Shown here piece after piece: positions 1 through 10,266 of a DNA stretch of 64,000 bases. The notes beneath the pieces were generated by a model. The model made no database searches. It had not been told where the DNA came from and saw only the letters and a list, made by a program, of their open reading frames with translations. Source of the DNA: Siphonodentalium dalli (Eukaryota > Mollusca > Scaphopoda > Gadilida > Siphonodentaliidae); NCBI GenBank assembly GCA_032622095.1, contig CP136061.1:266795551-266859550 (forward strand), read 5' to 3'. The position numbers and the translations under genes are program-made. The stretch's first letter is position 1. Each line of letters starts with the position of its first letter.

Positions 1-486
1 GATAAATATTTGGTATTGTCTGGGACTGTCATGTACACAGTATAATTTTTATTTGCTTTATGTGACGAGCTTACACGTATTCAAGTCGATGCATTTCTCC
101 TGTTTTAAAACATGAACAATAACACCAAATATAGACTTCTTAAGCAACACGTTTTTCGTATAAACGCTCAGACAATTACTTGGGACAACAACTCACACCC
201 ATTCTGGAATGTCATGTCCTTATAACCCTATGCAATTTGGCCCTTATTTGGGCTAATATATATATAGCCCTACGATGTGTGGCACATACAACCATAACCC
301 TTTCTATAGTGCACGAGATACATGAGTATGATTAGATGATAACACTAGCCAAAGTGAAATAAGGTGTCCCTAAAGTATGTCCCTTTATATGTATGCCCGT
401 TTAAGTGTCATGTAAATAATTCTACCCGCTGGACACAGAGCGGGAATAATCAGCACCCCAATGCACACGCATAAAACAAAATCTAT
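1..486. other. AT-rich sequence, nothing recognised
   Basis: No open frame, splice-bounded exon or terminal repeat could be supported here. There is a short TA run near 260. The next feature begins at about 487 with ACAAGGGGTACGCATCTGAG, which recurs in inverted form near 57970. Confidence 0.5.
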
Positions 487-2155
487 AACAAGGGGTACGC
501 ATCTGAGATGCTTTTGTCGAGTTTTTTGGCAGTCGAACCAAACTTCTGCCAATAAGGTGCATAACCCCCGGGGAAAAACGTTGGACGGTTGTATATTATT
601 GCAATAGACCTATATACCAAATATCAATTGAATCCGTTAATATTTCATTGAGTTGTCGCACGAACGGTGATAACATTGTGATTAAATTACACAAACTAAG
701 ACCCATCACTCCTGAAAAAAAATTCGGACAACCAGGTTTTCGAACTCATCAAAGATATTGTTGCAATAGACTCATATACCAAATATTGTTTAAATCGGTT
801 AATATTTCATCGAGTTATCGCGCTAACAGTGATAAAATTGCTAAAAAATAGACAAACTAAGACCCATAACTCCGCGAATATTTTTTGGACAAACCTGGTT
901 TTCGAACTCGTCCGAGATATTGTTGCAGGACACTCATACACCAAATATTGTTGAGATCGGTTAATATTTCATCGAGTTATCGCGCTAACGGTGATAACAT
1001 TGCTAAAAATAGACAAACTAAGACCCATAACTCTGCGAAAACAACTCGAACAAACCTGGTTTTCGAACTCGTCCGAGATATTGTTGCAGGAGACTCACAG
1101 ACGGAATATTGTTTAAATCAGTTAATATTTCATCGAGTTATCGCGCTATCGGTGATAAAATTGCTAAAAAATAGACAAACTAAGACCCATAACTCTGCGA
1201 AAAAAAAATTCGAACAAACCTGGTTTTCGAATTCGTCCGCGATATTGTTGCAGGAAACCCATATACCAAATATTGTTGAAATTGGTTAATATATCATCGA
1301 GTTATCGTGCTATCGGTGATAAAATTGCTAAAAATAGACAAACTAAGACCCATAACTCCGCGAATTTTTTTTGGACAAAACTGGTTTTCGAACTCGTCCG
1401 AGATATTGTTGCAGGAGACTCATATACCAAATATTGTTGAAATTGGTTAATATTTCATCGAGTTATCAAGCTATCCGTGATAAAATTGCTAAAAATAGAC
1501 AAACTATGACCCATAACTCCGGCAAAAAAATTCGGTCAAACCTGGTTTTCGAACTCGTCCGAGATATTGTTGCAAGAGTCTCATATACCAAATATTGTTG
1601 AAATTGGTTAATAGTTCATCGAGTTATCGCGCTATCGGTGATAAAATTGCTAAAAATTGACAAACTAAGACCCATAACTCCGCGAAAAAAAATTGGACAA
1701 ACCTGGTTTTCGAACTCGTCCGAGATATTGTTGCAGGAGACTCATATACCAAATATTGTTGAAATTGGTTAATATTTCATCGAGTTATCAAGCTATCCGT
1801 GATAAAATTGCTAAAAATAGACAAACTAAGACCCATAACTCCGGCAAAAACATTCGGACAAACCTGGTTTTCGAACTCGTCCGAGATATTGTTGAAAGAG
1901 TCTCATTTACCAAATATTGTTGAAATTGGTTAATATTTGCGTGAGTTATCAGGCAGTGAATAGTCATTGGGAGCAACTGCCATACCAAAACTTTTTGGAA
2001 TCCGTTCACAAATGTCAAAGTTATAAGGCATTCTTTAGGTCCGCCCGACCGACCGCCCGCCGACCGACTAAAAAACAAATCATGAAGTACTGAACCGTTT
2101 GGCATGCAGTGTATCGGATCGACCTGGGTGGCCCGGTCCGTCACCCAGCGCTAAT
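487..2155 (+). mobile_element. Interspersed repeat with internal satellite, copy 1
   Basis: The left end (about 487-535) contains ACAAGGGGTACGCATCTGAG and GTCGAGTTTTTTGGCAGTC. The same block is found reverse-complemented at about 57915-57985. The body is a tandem array. The right part (1930-2080) contains an ATAGTCATTGGGAGCAACTG block, then a CCGACCGACC-rich stretch, and matches 56990-57110 on the other strand. The two copies are therefore one element family in opposite orientation. No transposase is visible, so the class is unknown. The array probably expanded inside the element. Confidence 0.65.
600..1930 (+). repeat. 161-163 bp tandem repeat array, about 7.5 units
   Basis: GGTTTTCGAACTCG recurs at 735, 897, 1059, 1222, 1383, 1544, 1705 and 1866, giving spacings of 161-163 bp. 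Each unit also contains GACAAACTAAGACCCATAAC and ATATACCAAATATTGTT. Open frames across the array (for example 885-1289 and 1693-1923) arise because the units lack stops. They change frame between units and are not genes. Single diverged units of the same family occur at about 40470-40540 and 41560-41660. Confidence 0.9.
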
Positions 2156-5045
2156 ATATAATCAAGCCGTGGGAGTTCTGTTTGTCTCCCTCAAAGTTGA
2201 AAATAGGTCTAGCTTAAATTAACCCGCACCAGAAGTACCGGTGTATAAAGCATATTTACCATGAATGAGATATATTGGTGCATGGATTTTATGGGATTGG
2301 TTTCCAAAAACTGCCATCGGTGGTCGCTGCGTGAGGGACCTGGAAATACTACACATCAACAACGAATTGATGGTACGTCATCCCTATCCAAGTACAGGTG
2401 TGGAACTACCGCAATTCGCAATTGATTTGATGCTGAAGTATTGTTATTTGGCCGACAACATACACAATATATCAGGATGTTCAGGTGTATGAAATGTAAG
2501 GATATCTACATGGAATACCGAAGTAGTGGCAAAGTAACTGGCTACACTGAGATGAGCAGAGTTATTGGGCATTTTCGTCAATCAATTACTCATCGCAATA
2601 AATGTGTTGAGAAAAGACAGTAGCGTTCTTTAGTTTGTTGAGGAGCACAAGTCAATGCATTTTTAAATGGACAATTAGCTTATTCCCATATGACGAACCC
2701 AATTACTTTCGTTCGGACAAGATTGTTTACAATTCCCCTTCATTGATCGCTGCACTGTTTTGCTAAATTGTTTTGCTATGTCTTTATGGAAATGTTTAGA
2801 TATGTTGCGCGTCAATAGGCTTATAGCCCATGTGTTTCACAAGTTATAGCCAATTATATGAAACTTTTTTTGAAAATCCAAGTAATTGTTCGCAATTTCA
2901 AAATATTTATCGCAATTTTTTCGAACTAGCTTATACATTAGTCCAGTTTTGTATCTCATGTTGTTTTATGATGATCTATAAATAATATTAACGATGTCTT
3001 CCTCACTTTATAACTGCAGTATTTTTTTATACGCTGACAATTGTACTCGATGAAAGTTTTATTTTATTTTAGGGGTAGGAGTTGTCTTCCCTGAAAAATC
3101 TATTTTGGGACACATTCTGAAGCGGGCAACAAGCAAAATCAGATGCATCATATTACGACCTTTAATTGGATATATTAAAACATTTATTTGATGGGGGTGC
3201 AGCCAACTAGTGGCTTTCTGAAAATTGGCCCACGGACTAACCCGCTATACCGAAAATGACTGTATGGGGGTAGAACAAAACACACAACATTTAACACGGG
3301 AAGCCTGTCATTATTCACACAAAGCTATTTGAATATTAGAATCGCTATTCCCTGCATATACACAGACCAGACAGACATGTACTCCATCCATTTTCATGAA
3401 AATGGAGAGCTATAGGTCTTATGCCATAGACAGTACCACTAAAAGCTCACTTAATTTGCGAATGCCAACAGCACATTATACAAAACATATACATATTATA
3501 TACCATATAACGAGGAACCAATATATATATCTTCCACCATAATATGAATAGGTGTGGCCTATGAGTGTCCATGCACCAAGTGATATATATATATATATAT
3601 ATAGATTCTCATGTTAACCCCCGTACTCCCCCCGTTGTTTATCCCAGAATGCATAATTCACAACTGAGATAGAGTTATCCCCATCCATTGAGAATAATAA
3701 ATTGACAGTACGGACCAGATCGAAAGTTAGCACAGAACACACATCGGAACCTTGACAAAACAACATGTTCACAGTTTATTCGACAAGATAAGTTGATAAT
3801 ACAATGTTTTGGAACTTCCTCTTTCAAACGGTATGTAATATGTGTATATAATGTGAACTGTTGATCCGTAAATTAGTGGGTATTTAAAATAGTTGGAAAT
3901 TAAAACTACTTTTGAGATCCTCTAGTCCCATCTATGCACCAGCACACATACACACCTTTTGTGAATTTGCTCTCGCAAGGAACGGAAATTAAAGAAGCTT
4001 GCAAATAAGAAACATGTGTTGTCTAATCTAGACCAAGGGCGTACGCTGTCCTGAGATGTCCGAAACATGACAAGAGGCCTATATTATCGGGACACAGAAT
4101 AATTCACCTCAGGAAGTCTGATACCATTTTGAAAACTCACTGAAAAAACAAAAGCGCGCTTTGTTTAGGTTTTGGAATTCCGGTCTTATATTCCCGACTT
4201 TCGTCATCATGGTGAACCTTGGGAGAATTTTCCACAAAATGAATCCCAAGTCTAATATATTAGATCGGATGGAAAGGAGGTTTCTTTCTACATGTCGGCA
4301 AGTGAACTAGACAAGCAGTTTAAACTTCGTTTAATCCTGCCCGAGCGACAGGCCTTCTGTGTTATTCGTCTGATTGTCATAATGTGACGGAAAAGCAAAC
4401 TAATGTCGGTAATGCAAAAACATCGAAAAGAAGACCTGTGGAGTATTGAAAAAAAAATCTTCTGTCAGCCTTGGCAGCCCGTCTGCCAAATACAGCATAA
4501 CGCGACTGATGAAAGCGTAATGTGCAATCATTTCGGTGTATCAACTGTGGAAATCCGCCCACAACTATGCAACAAAGACCGATTGAAAAGTCCGTGTTTT
4601 ATTTTTCAAATTTACGGCTTGACCTATCTTAAAATGTTACGTATCGAACTCGATTTAAACATATATATATTGTCATGTATATTGAATGAATTAATACATA
4701 AATATAAGGATCGGATGACAAGTTCTAAAAACTTAGGCGGACCTCCGCGCCCGACAACAAATATCAACTCAAACACAAACGAACAGACTAATATTTATAA
4801 ACATGTTTTGGTATGATGTTTTTACATACTTTTGATTGTTTTGCACATTTACCTACTGCGAGTGCCTTCGGTCACATTAATTAGATTTGGTATCACCCCT
4901 GGTTAAGCTGTCCTGTTGTTTGTCCCAAAAATATTATATAGACTGATCAGTACAAAATATTTCATAGAAAGCATGTGACTGGTTTCATGCAATAAGCAAT
5001 TCCAACTGTGAATAAACTGTGCTCACAAAAGAGGCCAAAATGTAC
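2156..5045. other. Intergenic or intronic DNA; two unassigned open frames
   Basis: No exon with good splice sites was found. An open frame at 2265-2492 (75 codons) and one at 4403-4816 (137 codons, plus) do not resemble a family I know. The second is long for AT-rich DNA but has lysine-, asparagine- and isoleucine-rich composition with no domain. A TA microsatellite lies at about 3583-3602. Confidence 0.4.
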
Positions 5046-5049
5046 GGCT

Positions 5050-6493
5050 ACAATGATAGACGGGTACTATATGAATTCAATTCTGCAATATTTCCATCAA
5101 TTTGTCAAGTAGTCTGTGCGGCTCGGTTGACAGAACATTCCTTATGTATCGCTAAGGGTTAATACGACCTTAAGTGACTAAAATATAAACATTTGTCGCA
5201 CCGATTCTGATAGACGGTTACTATATGAATTCAAATCTGCAATATTCCCATCAATGTATCAAGCAGTTTGTTCGCCTGAGCTGACAGACCATATACCATA
5301 TACATCGCTAATATTGGAGTATATGAGTCCGACGGAAAGGGACAATACGACCTTAAATGACTAAAATATAAACATTAGTCGCCCCGATTCTGATACACGG
5401 GTACTATATGAATTCAAATCTGCAACACTGACATCAATTTACCAAGAAGTTTGTGTGCCTAAGCTGACAGAACATACCCTATATATAAATCGCTAATATT
5501 GGAGTATATGGGTCCGGGGAAAGGGTCAATATGACCTTAGATGACTAAAATATAAAATTAGTCGCACCGATTCTGATAGACGGGTACTATATGAATTCAA
5601 GTATATAATATTTCCATTACTTTATTAAGTAGTTTGTGGGCCTAAACTGACAGAACATATCCTATACATCGCTAATATTGGAGTATATGTTTCCGGTGGA
5701 AAGTGTCAATACGACCCTAATGACTAAAATATAAAAATTAGTCGCACCGATTCTGATGGATGGGTACTATATGAATTCAAATCAATTTACCAAGCAATTG
5801 TGTGCATAAGCTGACAGATCATACCCTACATATACATCGCTAATATTGGAGTATATGGGTCCGGCGGAAAGGGTCAATACGAGCTTAAATGACTAAAGTA
5901 TAAAAATTAGTCGCACCGATTCTGATGGATGGGTACTATATGAATTCAAATCTGCAATATTCCCATCAATGTATCAAGCAGTTTGTGCGCCTAAGCTGGC
6001 GGACCATATCCCTATACATCGCTAATATTGGAGTATATATATACGTCCGGTGGAAAGGGTCAATAGTGTCATTAGGGACGTGCTTAGTCAATACGACCCT
6101 AATGACTAAAATATAAAAATTCGTCGCACCGATTCTGATAGACGGGTACTATATGAATTCAAATCTGCAATATTCCCATTAATTTATCAAGTAGTTTGTG
6201 GCCCGAATCTGAAAGAACATAACCTATAGATGGCTAATATTGGAGTGTATGGGTCCGGCGGAATGGGTTAATACGACCTTAAATGACTAAGATATACACA
6301 CTAGTCGCACCGATTCTGATAGAGGGTACTATATGAATTCAAATCTGCAATATTCCCATCAATTTATCAAGTAGTTTGTGCGCCTAAGCTCACAGCACAT
6401 ACCATATAGATCGATAATATTGGAGTATAAGGGTCCGGCGGAAAAGGGTTAAATACGACCTTAAATTAAATGTCTAAAATATAAACATTAGTC
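5050..6493 (+). repeat. About 180 bp satellite with an EcoRI site per unit, 8 units
   Basis: GAATTC recurs at 5073, 5228, 5410, 5593, 5773, 5942, 6155 and 6335, with spacings of 155-213 bp and a mode near 180. Each unit contains GGGTACTATATGAATTCAA, GCTAATATTGGAGTATA and TTAGTCGCACCGATTCTGAT. Units differ by point changes and small indels. The last unit is cut at TTAGTC (6488-6493), where the LINE-1 tail begins. The satellite was not recognised on the far side of the LINE. Confidence 0.9.
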
Positions 6494-6801
6494 ATTTCAA
6501 TTCAATTCAATTTTAATAGTAACTCTGGTCATCATGAAAGACATTACAGAGACAATACATATGACACAATTACGTATCATCAATACATGTACATGTATAC
6601 ATACACATAAAATCATTATGATAAATATTATAATACATCGATGTCGCGTTTAATGGGTGTATACTTGTTTACTCATCATAATCAGATAATATATTTACCA
6701 ATATATGGTATATGGTGTGTATCAACGAATTTATATTTACTAATATACATGTGTGTACACGAGCACCTACAAAAGTGAACGCGCACACATGCGCGTAAGC
6801 C

Positions 6802-9800
6802 TCAGGAGTTTCTGAAAATTTCCAAAATCTTTTTAATAAATATCGAAAGGTTTTTTGTTTTGCGCTCGCTATTTTGATTGAATAATTGGTTCAACTTCAA
6901 AGTGTTTGGTCTATTGAAGTAGTATGGTTTGATGTATCTTATTCTCAGTCCCTTTAATTTTTCACACTTCAAAATAACGTGGAATTCATCTCCTAACTCT
7001 GCGTTACATAATGAGCACTTTCTTTCCGAATAGTCTCGATTTGTCCATGATCCTTCTTCGATTGGTAATTTATGATTTCTTGTCCGGAATCTCATGAGAG
7101 CGTGTATCATAGATGTATCGCTGGATGACAAATATTGTTCGCGGACAAAGTTATCTTTCACGACTCGATAAAAGGTAAATTTGTTTGATACAGCTATTGC
7201 GGTTCTCCATTGTTGTGAGTATATATCAGTTAGTCTCATTCTGACAGAGTCGCGAAATTGATTGAGGTTATCGACCAGCTGATAGGTCCAGCTGTTACCC
7301 ATGCCGATTGCGTTAAGGGTGTTATGCTGCCCAGCAATCCATGGGAACTTCTTATTATCATAATAAGACATCAGCATAATATAATACAATGCGAGTGGCG
7401 TTCTATTTGTCGTCATTGTGTTGAGCTTGCCCCAATAAGACAAGTAACATGTTTTTATTCTTACTGATATGGGACACATGCCGAGTTCTCCATATATGAA
7501 TGCACTAGGTGTAGATTTTTTAAGCTTTAAGGTGTATTTCAAAAACCAAATTTCGAGTTTTTCAAAACATGTCGTGTTTTCGTGTCCCCATACCTCGGCT
7601 CCATATGTCATGATTGGGATAATCGATTTTTCATAGATATCAAGGGTTGTGGCTATAGTTAGTTTATTCACGCGTACTTTATTAAGGAGGGCGTACATTG
7701 CCACTTTAGCACTTTTAGTCCTTGTGTTTTTTTCTAGTGTGAATAGTCCATTTCTATGGAATGTCGTACCTAGGTATTTGTAACTATTTACTATCTCCAG
7801 TTCATGTCCAATTATTGAAAATTTACCGCTATTCAGACTTTTGTTTTTTCGTCCAAATATAAGTATCTTGGTTTTCGATGTATTGACATTTAATTTCCAC
7901 GTGTTGCAATATATAGAAAATTTATCAAGCATGTTCTGTAAGCTGTCACGTGAGTTAGCGAGGAGTACAGTGTCATCTGCATAAATTAGGAGAAATAGTT
8001 TTAAGTAAAGTCCGGTATCAAATTCTTCTGGAACTTTAATGTCGATTCCATTGGATCCATGCTCACGAAGATGATTTTCAAGATCGTTTAGGTATATTGC
8101 AAATAGTATCGGCGAAAGACTGTCTCCTTGTTTTAGGCCAATTTTGCTTGGAAAAAAGTCTGAATCTTCGTTTCCAATGCGTACGCAAAGTTTTATGTCA
8201 TTATACATAGATCGTATTACATCTAAGAGTTTACCTTCGATTTTATGGCTAATAAGCTTTTTCCAAAGCGCTGCTCTCCAGACGGAATCAAACGCTTTAG
8301 AAAAGTCTATAAAGGCACAATATAAGGTCTGCTTGTTATGTTTCAAGATTTGTGATAAAGAGTAAAGTGAAAATATGTGATCAATTGTGGAATATCCTTT
8401 GCGAAATCCCGCTTGGCATTCTGACTGCAAGTCATTATTACTGAGGAATGAGCTAATGCGTTCACTAACAATGCTAGCAAATACTTTTGACATACAACTT
8501 AAAAGAGTTATCTTCCTGTAGTTATTAGGGTCGGTAGATTCCCCTTTTCCTTTAAAGAGTGGTCGTATAATTCCAGTTCTCCAGCTCTCGGGTACTATTC
8601 CAGTGTTTAAAATCAGATTGAAATATTTTTGAAACGTTATTCCAAAAATATCAAGAGCCCCTTTAAGATAGTCGTTTGTTATATTGTCGTATCCAGGCGC
8701 TTTTCCTAACTTTAAGGCTTTGATAGCCTTTTCTATTTCAGATGCTGTTATTTCTCTATTTAGAGGCGATGTGTCAATATCGTTAATATCTATGTGTATA
8801 TCTTCGACTACATCGGTTTCTGATGGTATTTCAGTTGAAAAAAATTCTTCAGATTCGAAATAATCTTTGAAATCGCCTACTTCCGGCGTCGGTTTTTCGG
8901 CTCTGCGGGTGTCCAGTTTTTTAATAAATGACCAAAAATCTTTGCTTGATCGGACACGAAGATTATGTATTTCGGAGCTTACTTTTCTGTTATATTGATG
9001 TTGGCTTGATTTAATCTTTTCTTTGTACATTTTGCGTCTGTCTAATAATATTTGTTTATTCGCCACTGAAGGGGTTTTCTTAAAAGTCTTCCTTGCTTTG
9101 CGGTAAAGTGTTCGTGTGGATCTACAGTCGCGTGTGAACCAGGGACTCACATATTTCCGTGAGTTCGTCTTACTAACAGGCTGATGTTGTCGGTCATCAT
9201 AATTTCGACCACTGTTCAAGTTTACCGCTGCGTCTATCATAATACTTGACAGAGACTGAGTAGCGTTCTCAATGTCTTTGGGACATGCGTTGTTGTTTGA
9301 AATAAAGTCTATTGTCTCATTCAATTGACTAATCGCGCGCACGTCAATGCTTTGTTGAAATATATTTTTATCACCAATCTTGCGGGGAGGCTTGCGATTG
9401 GCTGATCGTTTGTTTTGTCTGGGTTTGTTTGTTTTGACGGGTGGATTGCACTTCGTGTGATCAACAGATTGTATATTACAACTTACTACTATACTACAAT
9501 GTGCGTCAGACAGCGTTTCGTCAAAATCGTTCACAACAAGTGAAACAACATTTTTGGCGAATCTAGGAGAGCCGATAGCATAATCAATTACGCTAACATT
9601 TTTACATGTGCATTTCGATGAGCTCTCTCCGATTCTCCCGCTGAAAATTAACATGCTCATACAATCACAAATATGCATAAGTTTCTTGCCGTGTGCATTT
9701 GACATGCTGTCAGGGTTAATTCTGAACGGTGTGAAAGAAGTTATGTTATACTCTCTAATTAGTTTTTCGGCTGAACTGTGATCGTTCAGTGTACCGGTGC

Positions 9801-10251
9801 GTGCATTAAAGTCGCCTGCTAACATCACATTGTCAAAATTTATCAATTTCTCAAGGAGAGATATATGCAGGTTATCTAGTTCATTGCCTTTGAAATATTT
9901 TGAATTTTCTGGCGGTATATAAACATTTCCGAAAACGTAAGTCTCAGTCAGGCTGGATTTAAATTTGCACCATAGGACGACGTCACAATCGTCGTAAATA
10001 ATCGAAAAATTGCTTTTGTAAATATCTTTGACAGCAATACAGAGACCACCAGATCTATACCTGGATACTTTTTTTCTATTTTTTAGACCAAGGACATGGA
10101 AATTGTCTATGAATATAGAATCTAATCGATCAGTTTTAGTTTCCTGGAAAAATAGGAGATCAAAATCATTGATATATTCCGCAAATTCCGGGTCATTCAA
10201 TTTGGATACTAAGCCACATACATTTAAGGAGAGTATTTTAAATTCTTTCAC
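6802..10251 (-). CDS. LINE-1 ORF2: endonuclease plus reverse transcriptase
   Basis: This 1149-residue polyprotein performs target-primed reverse transcription. Residues 1-256 are an APE-type endonuclease: LSLNVCGL (7-14), QET with catalytic Glu (36-38), AGDFNAR (145-151) and SDAH (248-251). Residues about 500-790 are the RT: FIDFSKAFD (647-655), GLKQGDSLSP (705-714) and the YADD active site (757-760). A C-terminal zinc knuckle is C1079-x2-C1082-x8-H1091-x4-C1096. All catalytic residues I looked for are present and the frame is uninterrupted. The given start is GTG. The first ATG is codon 143, inside the endonuclease, so a normal AUG start would remove catalytic residues. Translation by readthrough from ORF1 is therefore likely (see the junction entry). 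Confidence 0.93.
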   Translation of the reverse strand: MKEFKILSLNVCGLVSKLNDPEFAEYINDFDLLFFQETKTDRLDSIFIDNFHVLGLKNRKKVSRYRSGGLCIAVKDIYKSNFSIIYDDCDVVLWCKFKSSLTETYVFGNVYIPPENSKYFKGNELDNLHISLLEKLINFDNVMLAGDFNARTGTLNDHSSAEKLIREYNITSFTPFRINPDSMSNAHGKKLMHICDCMSMLIFSGRIGESSSKCTCKNVSVIDYAIGSPRFAKNVVSLVVNDFDETLSDAHCSIVVSCNIQSVDHTKCNPPVKTNKPRQNKRSANRKPPRKIGDKNIFQQSIDVRAISQLNETIDFISNNNACPKDIENATQSLSSIMIDAAVNLNSGRNYDDRQHQPVSKTNSRKYVSPWFTRDCRSTRTLYRKARKTFKKTPSVANKQILLDRRKMYKEKIKSSQHQYNRKVSSEIHNLRVRSSKDFWSFIKKLDTRRAEKPTPEVGDFKDYFESEEFFSTEIPSETDVVEDIHIDINDIDTSPLNREITASEIEKAIKALKLGKAPGYDNITNDYLKGALDIFGITFQKYFNLILNTGIVPESWRTGIIRPLFKGKGESTDPNNYRKITLLSCMSKVFASIVSERISSFLSNNDLQSECQAGFRKGYSTIDHIFSLYSLSQILKHNKQTLYCAFIDFSKAFDSVWRAALWKKLISHKIEGKLLDVIRSMYNDIKLCVRIGNEDSDFFPSKIGLKQGDSLSPILFAIYLNDLENHLREHGSNGIDIKVPEEFDTGLYLKLFLLIYADDTVLLANSRDSLQNMLDKFSIYCNTWKLNVNTSKTKILIFGRKNKSLNSGKFSIIGHELEIVNSYKYLGTTFHRNGLFTLEKNTRTKSAKVAMYALLNKVRVNKLTIATTLDIYEKSIIPIMTYGAEVWGHENTTCFEKLEIWFLKYTLKLKKSTPSAFIYGELGMCPISVRIKTCYLSYWGKLNTMTTNRTPLALYYIMLMSYYDNKKFPWIAGQHNTLNAIGMGNSWTYQLVDNLNQFRDSVRMRLTDIYSQQWRTAIAVSNKFTFYRVVKDNFVREQYLSSSDTSMIHALMRFRTRNHKLPIEEGSWTNRDYSERKCSLCNAELGDEFHVILKCEKLKGLRIRYIKPYYFNRPNTLKLNQLFNQNSERKTKNLSIFIKKILEIFRNS

Positions 10252-10266
10252 TCCCGGGCTTTCCTA
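10249..10266 (-). promoter_or_regulatory. ORF1/ORF2 junction: in-frame TAG, candidate readthrough site
   Basis: On the minus strand the codons run GTA AAT GAG TAG, then GAA AGC CCG GGA GTG AAA. ORF1 and ORF2 are in the same frame with one stop between them and only four codons before the annotated ORF2 start. There is no ATG until ORF2 codon 143. The palindrome CCCGGG lies just 3' of the stop. What is seen is the shared frame and missing ATG. Recoding by readthrough, as at the gag-pol UAG of some retroelements, is inferred; reinitiation at a non-AUG codon is the alternative. Confidence 0.55.

Noticed and set aside
885-1923. Repeated 67-134 codon ORFs (FRTRPRYCC, YQILLKLVNISSSY) as a protein repeat
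   Set aside because: They are translations of the 162 bp satellite. Frames shift between units, and the inverted copy at 57.2-57.9 kb does the same.
5050-6493. CRISPR-like array
   Set aside because: Units of 180 bp are similar over their whole length, with no short repeat plus unique spacer pattern. This is eukaryotic satellite DNA.
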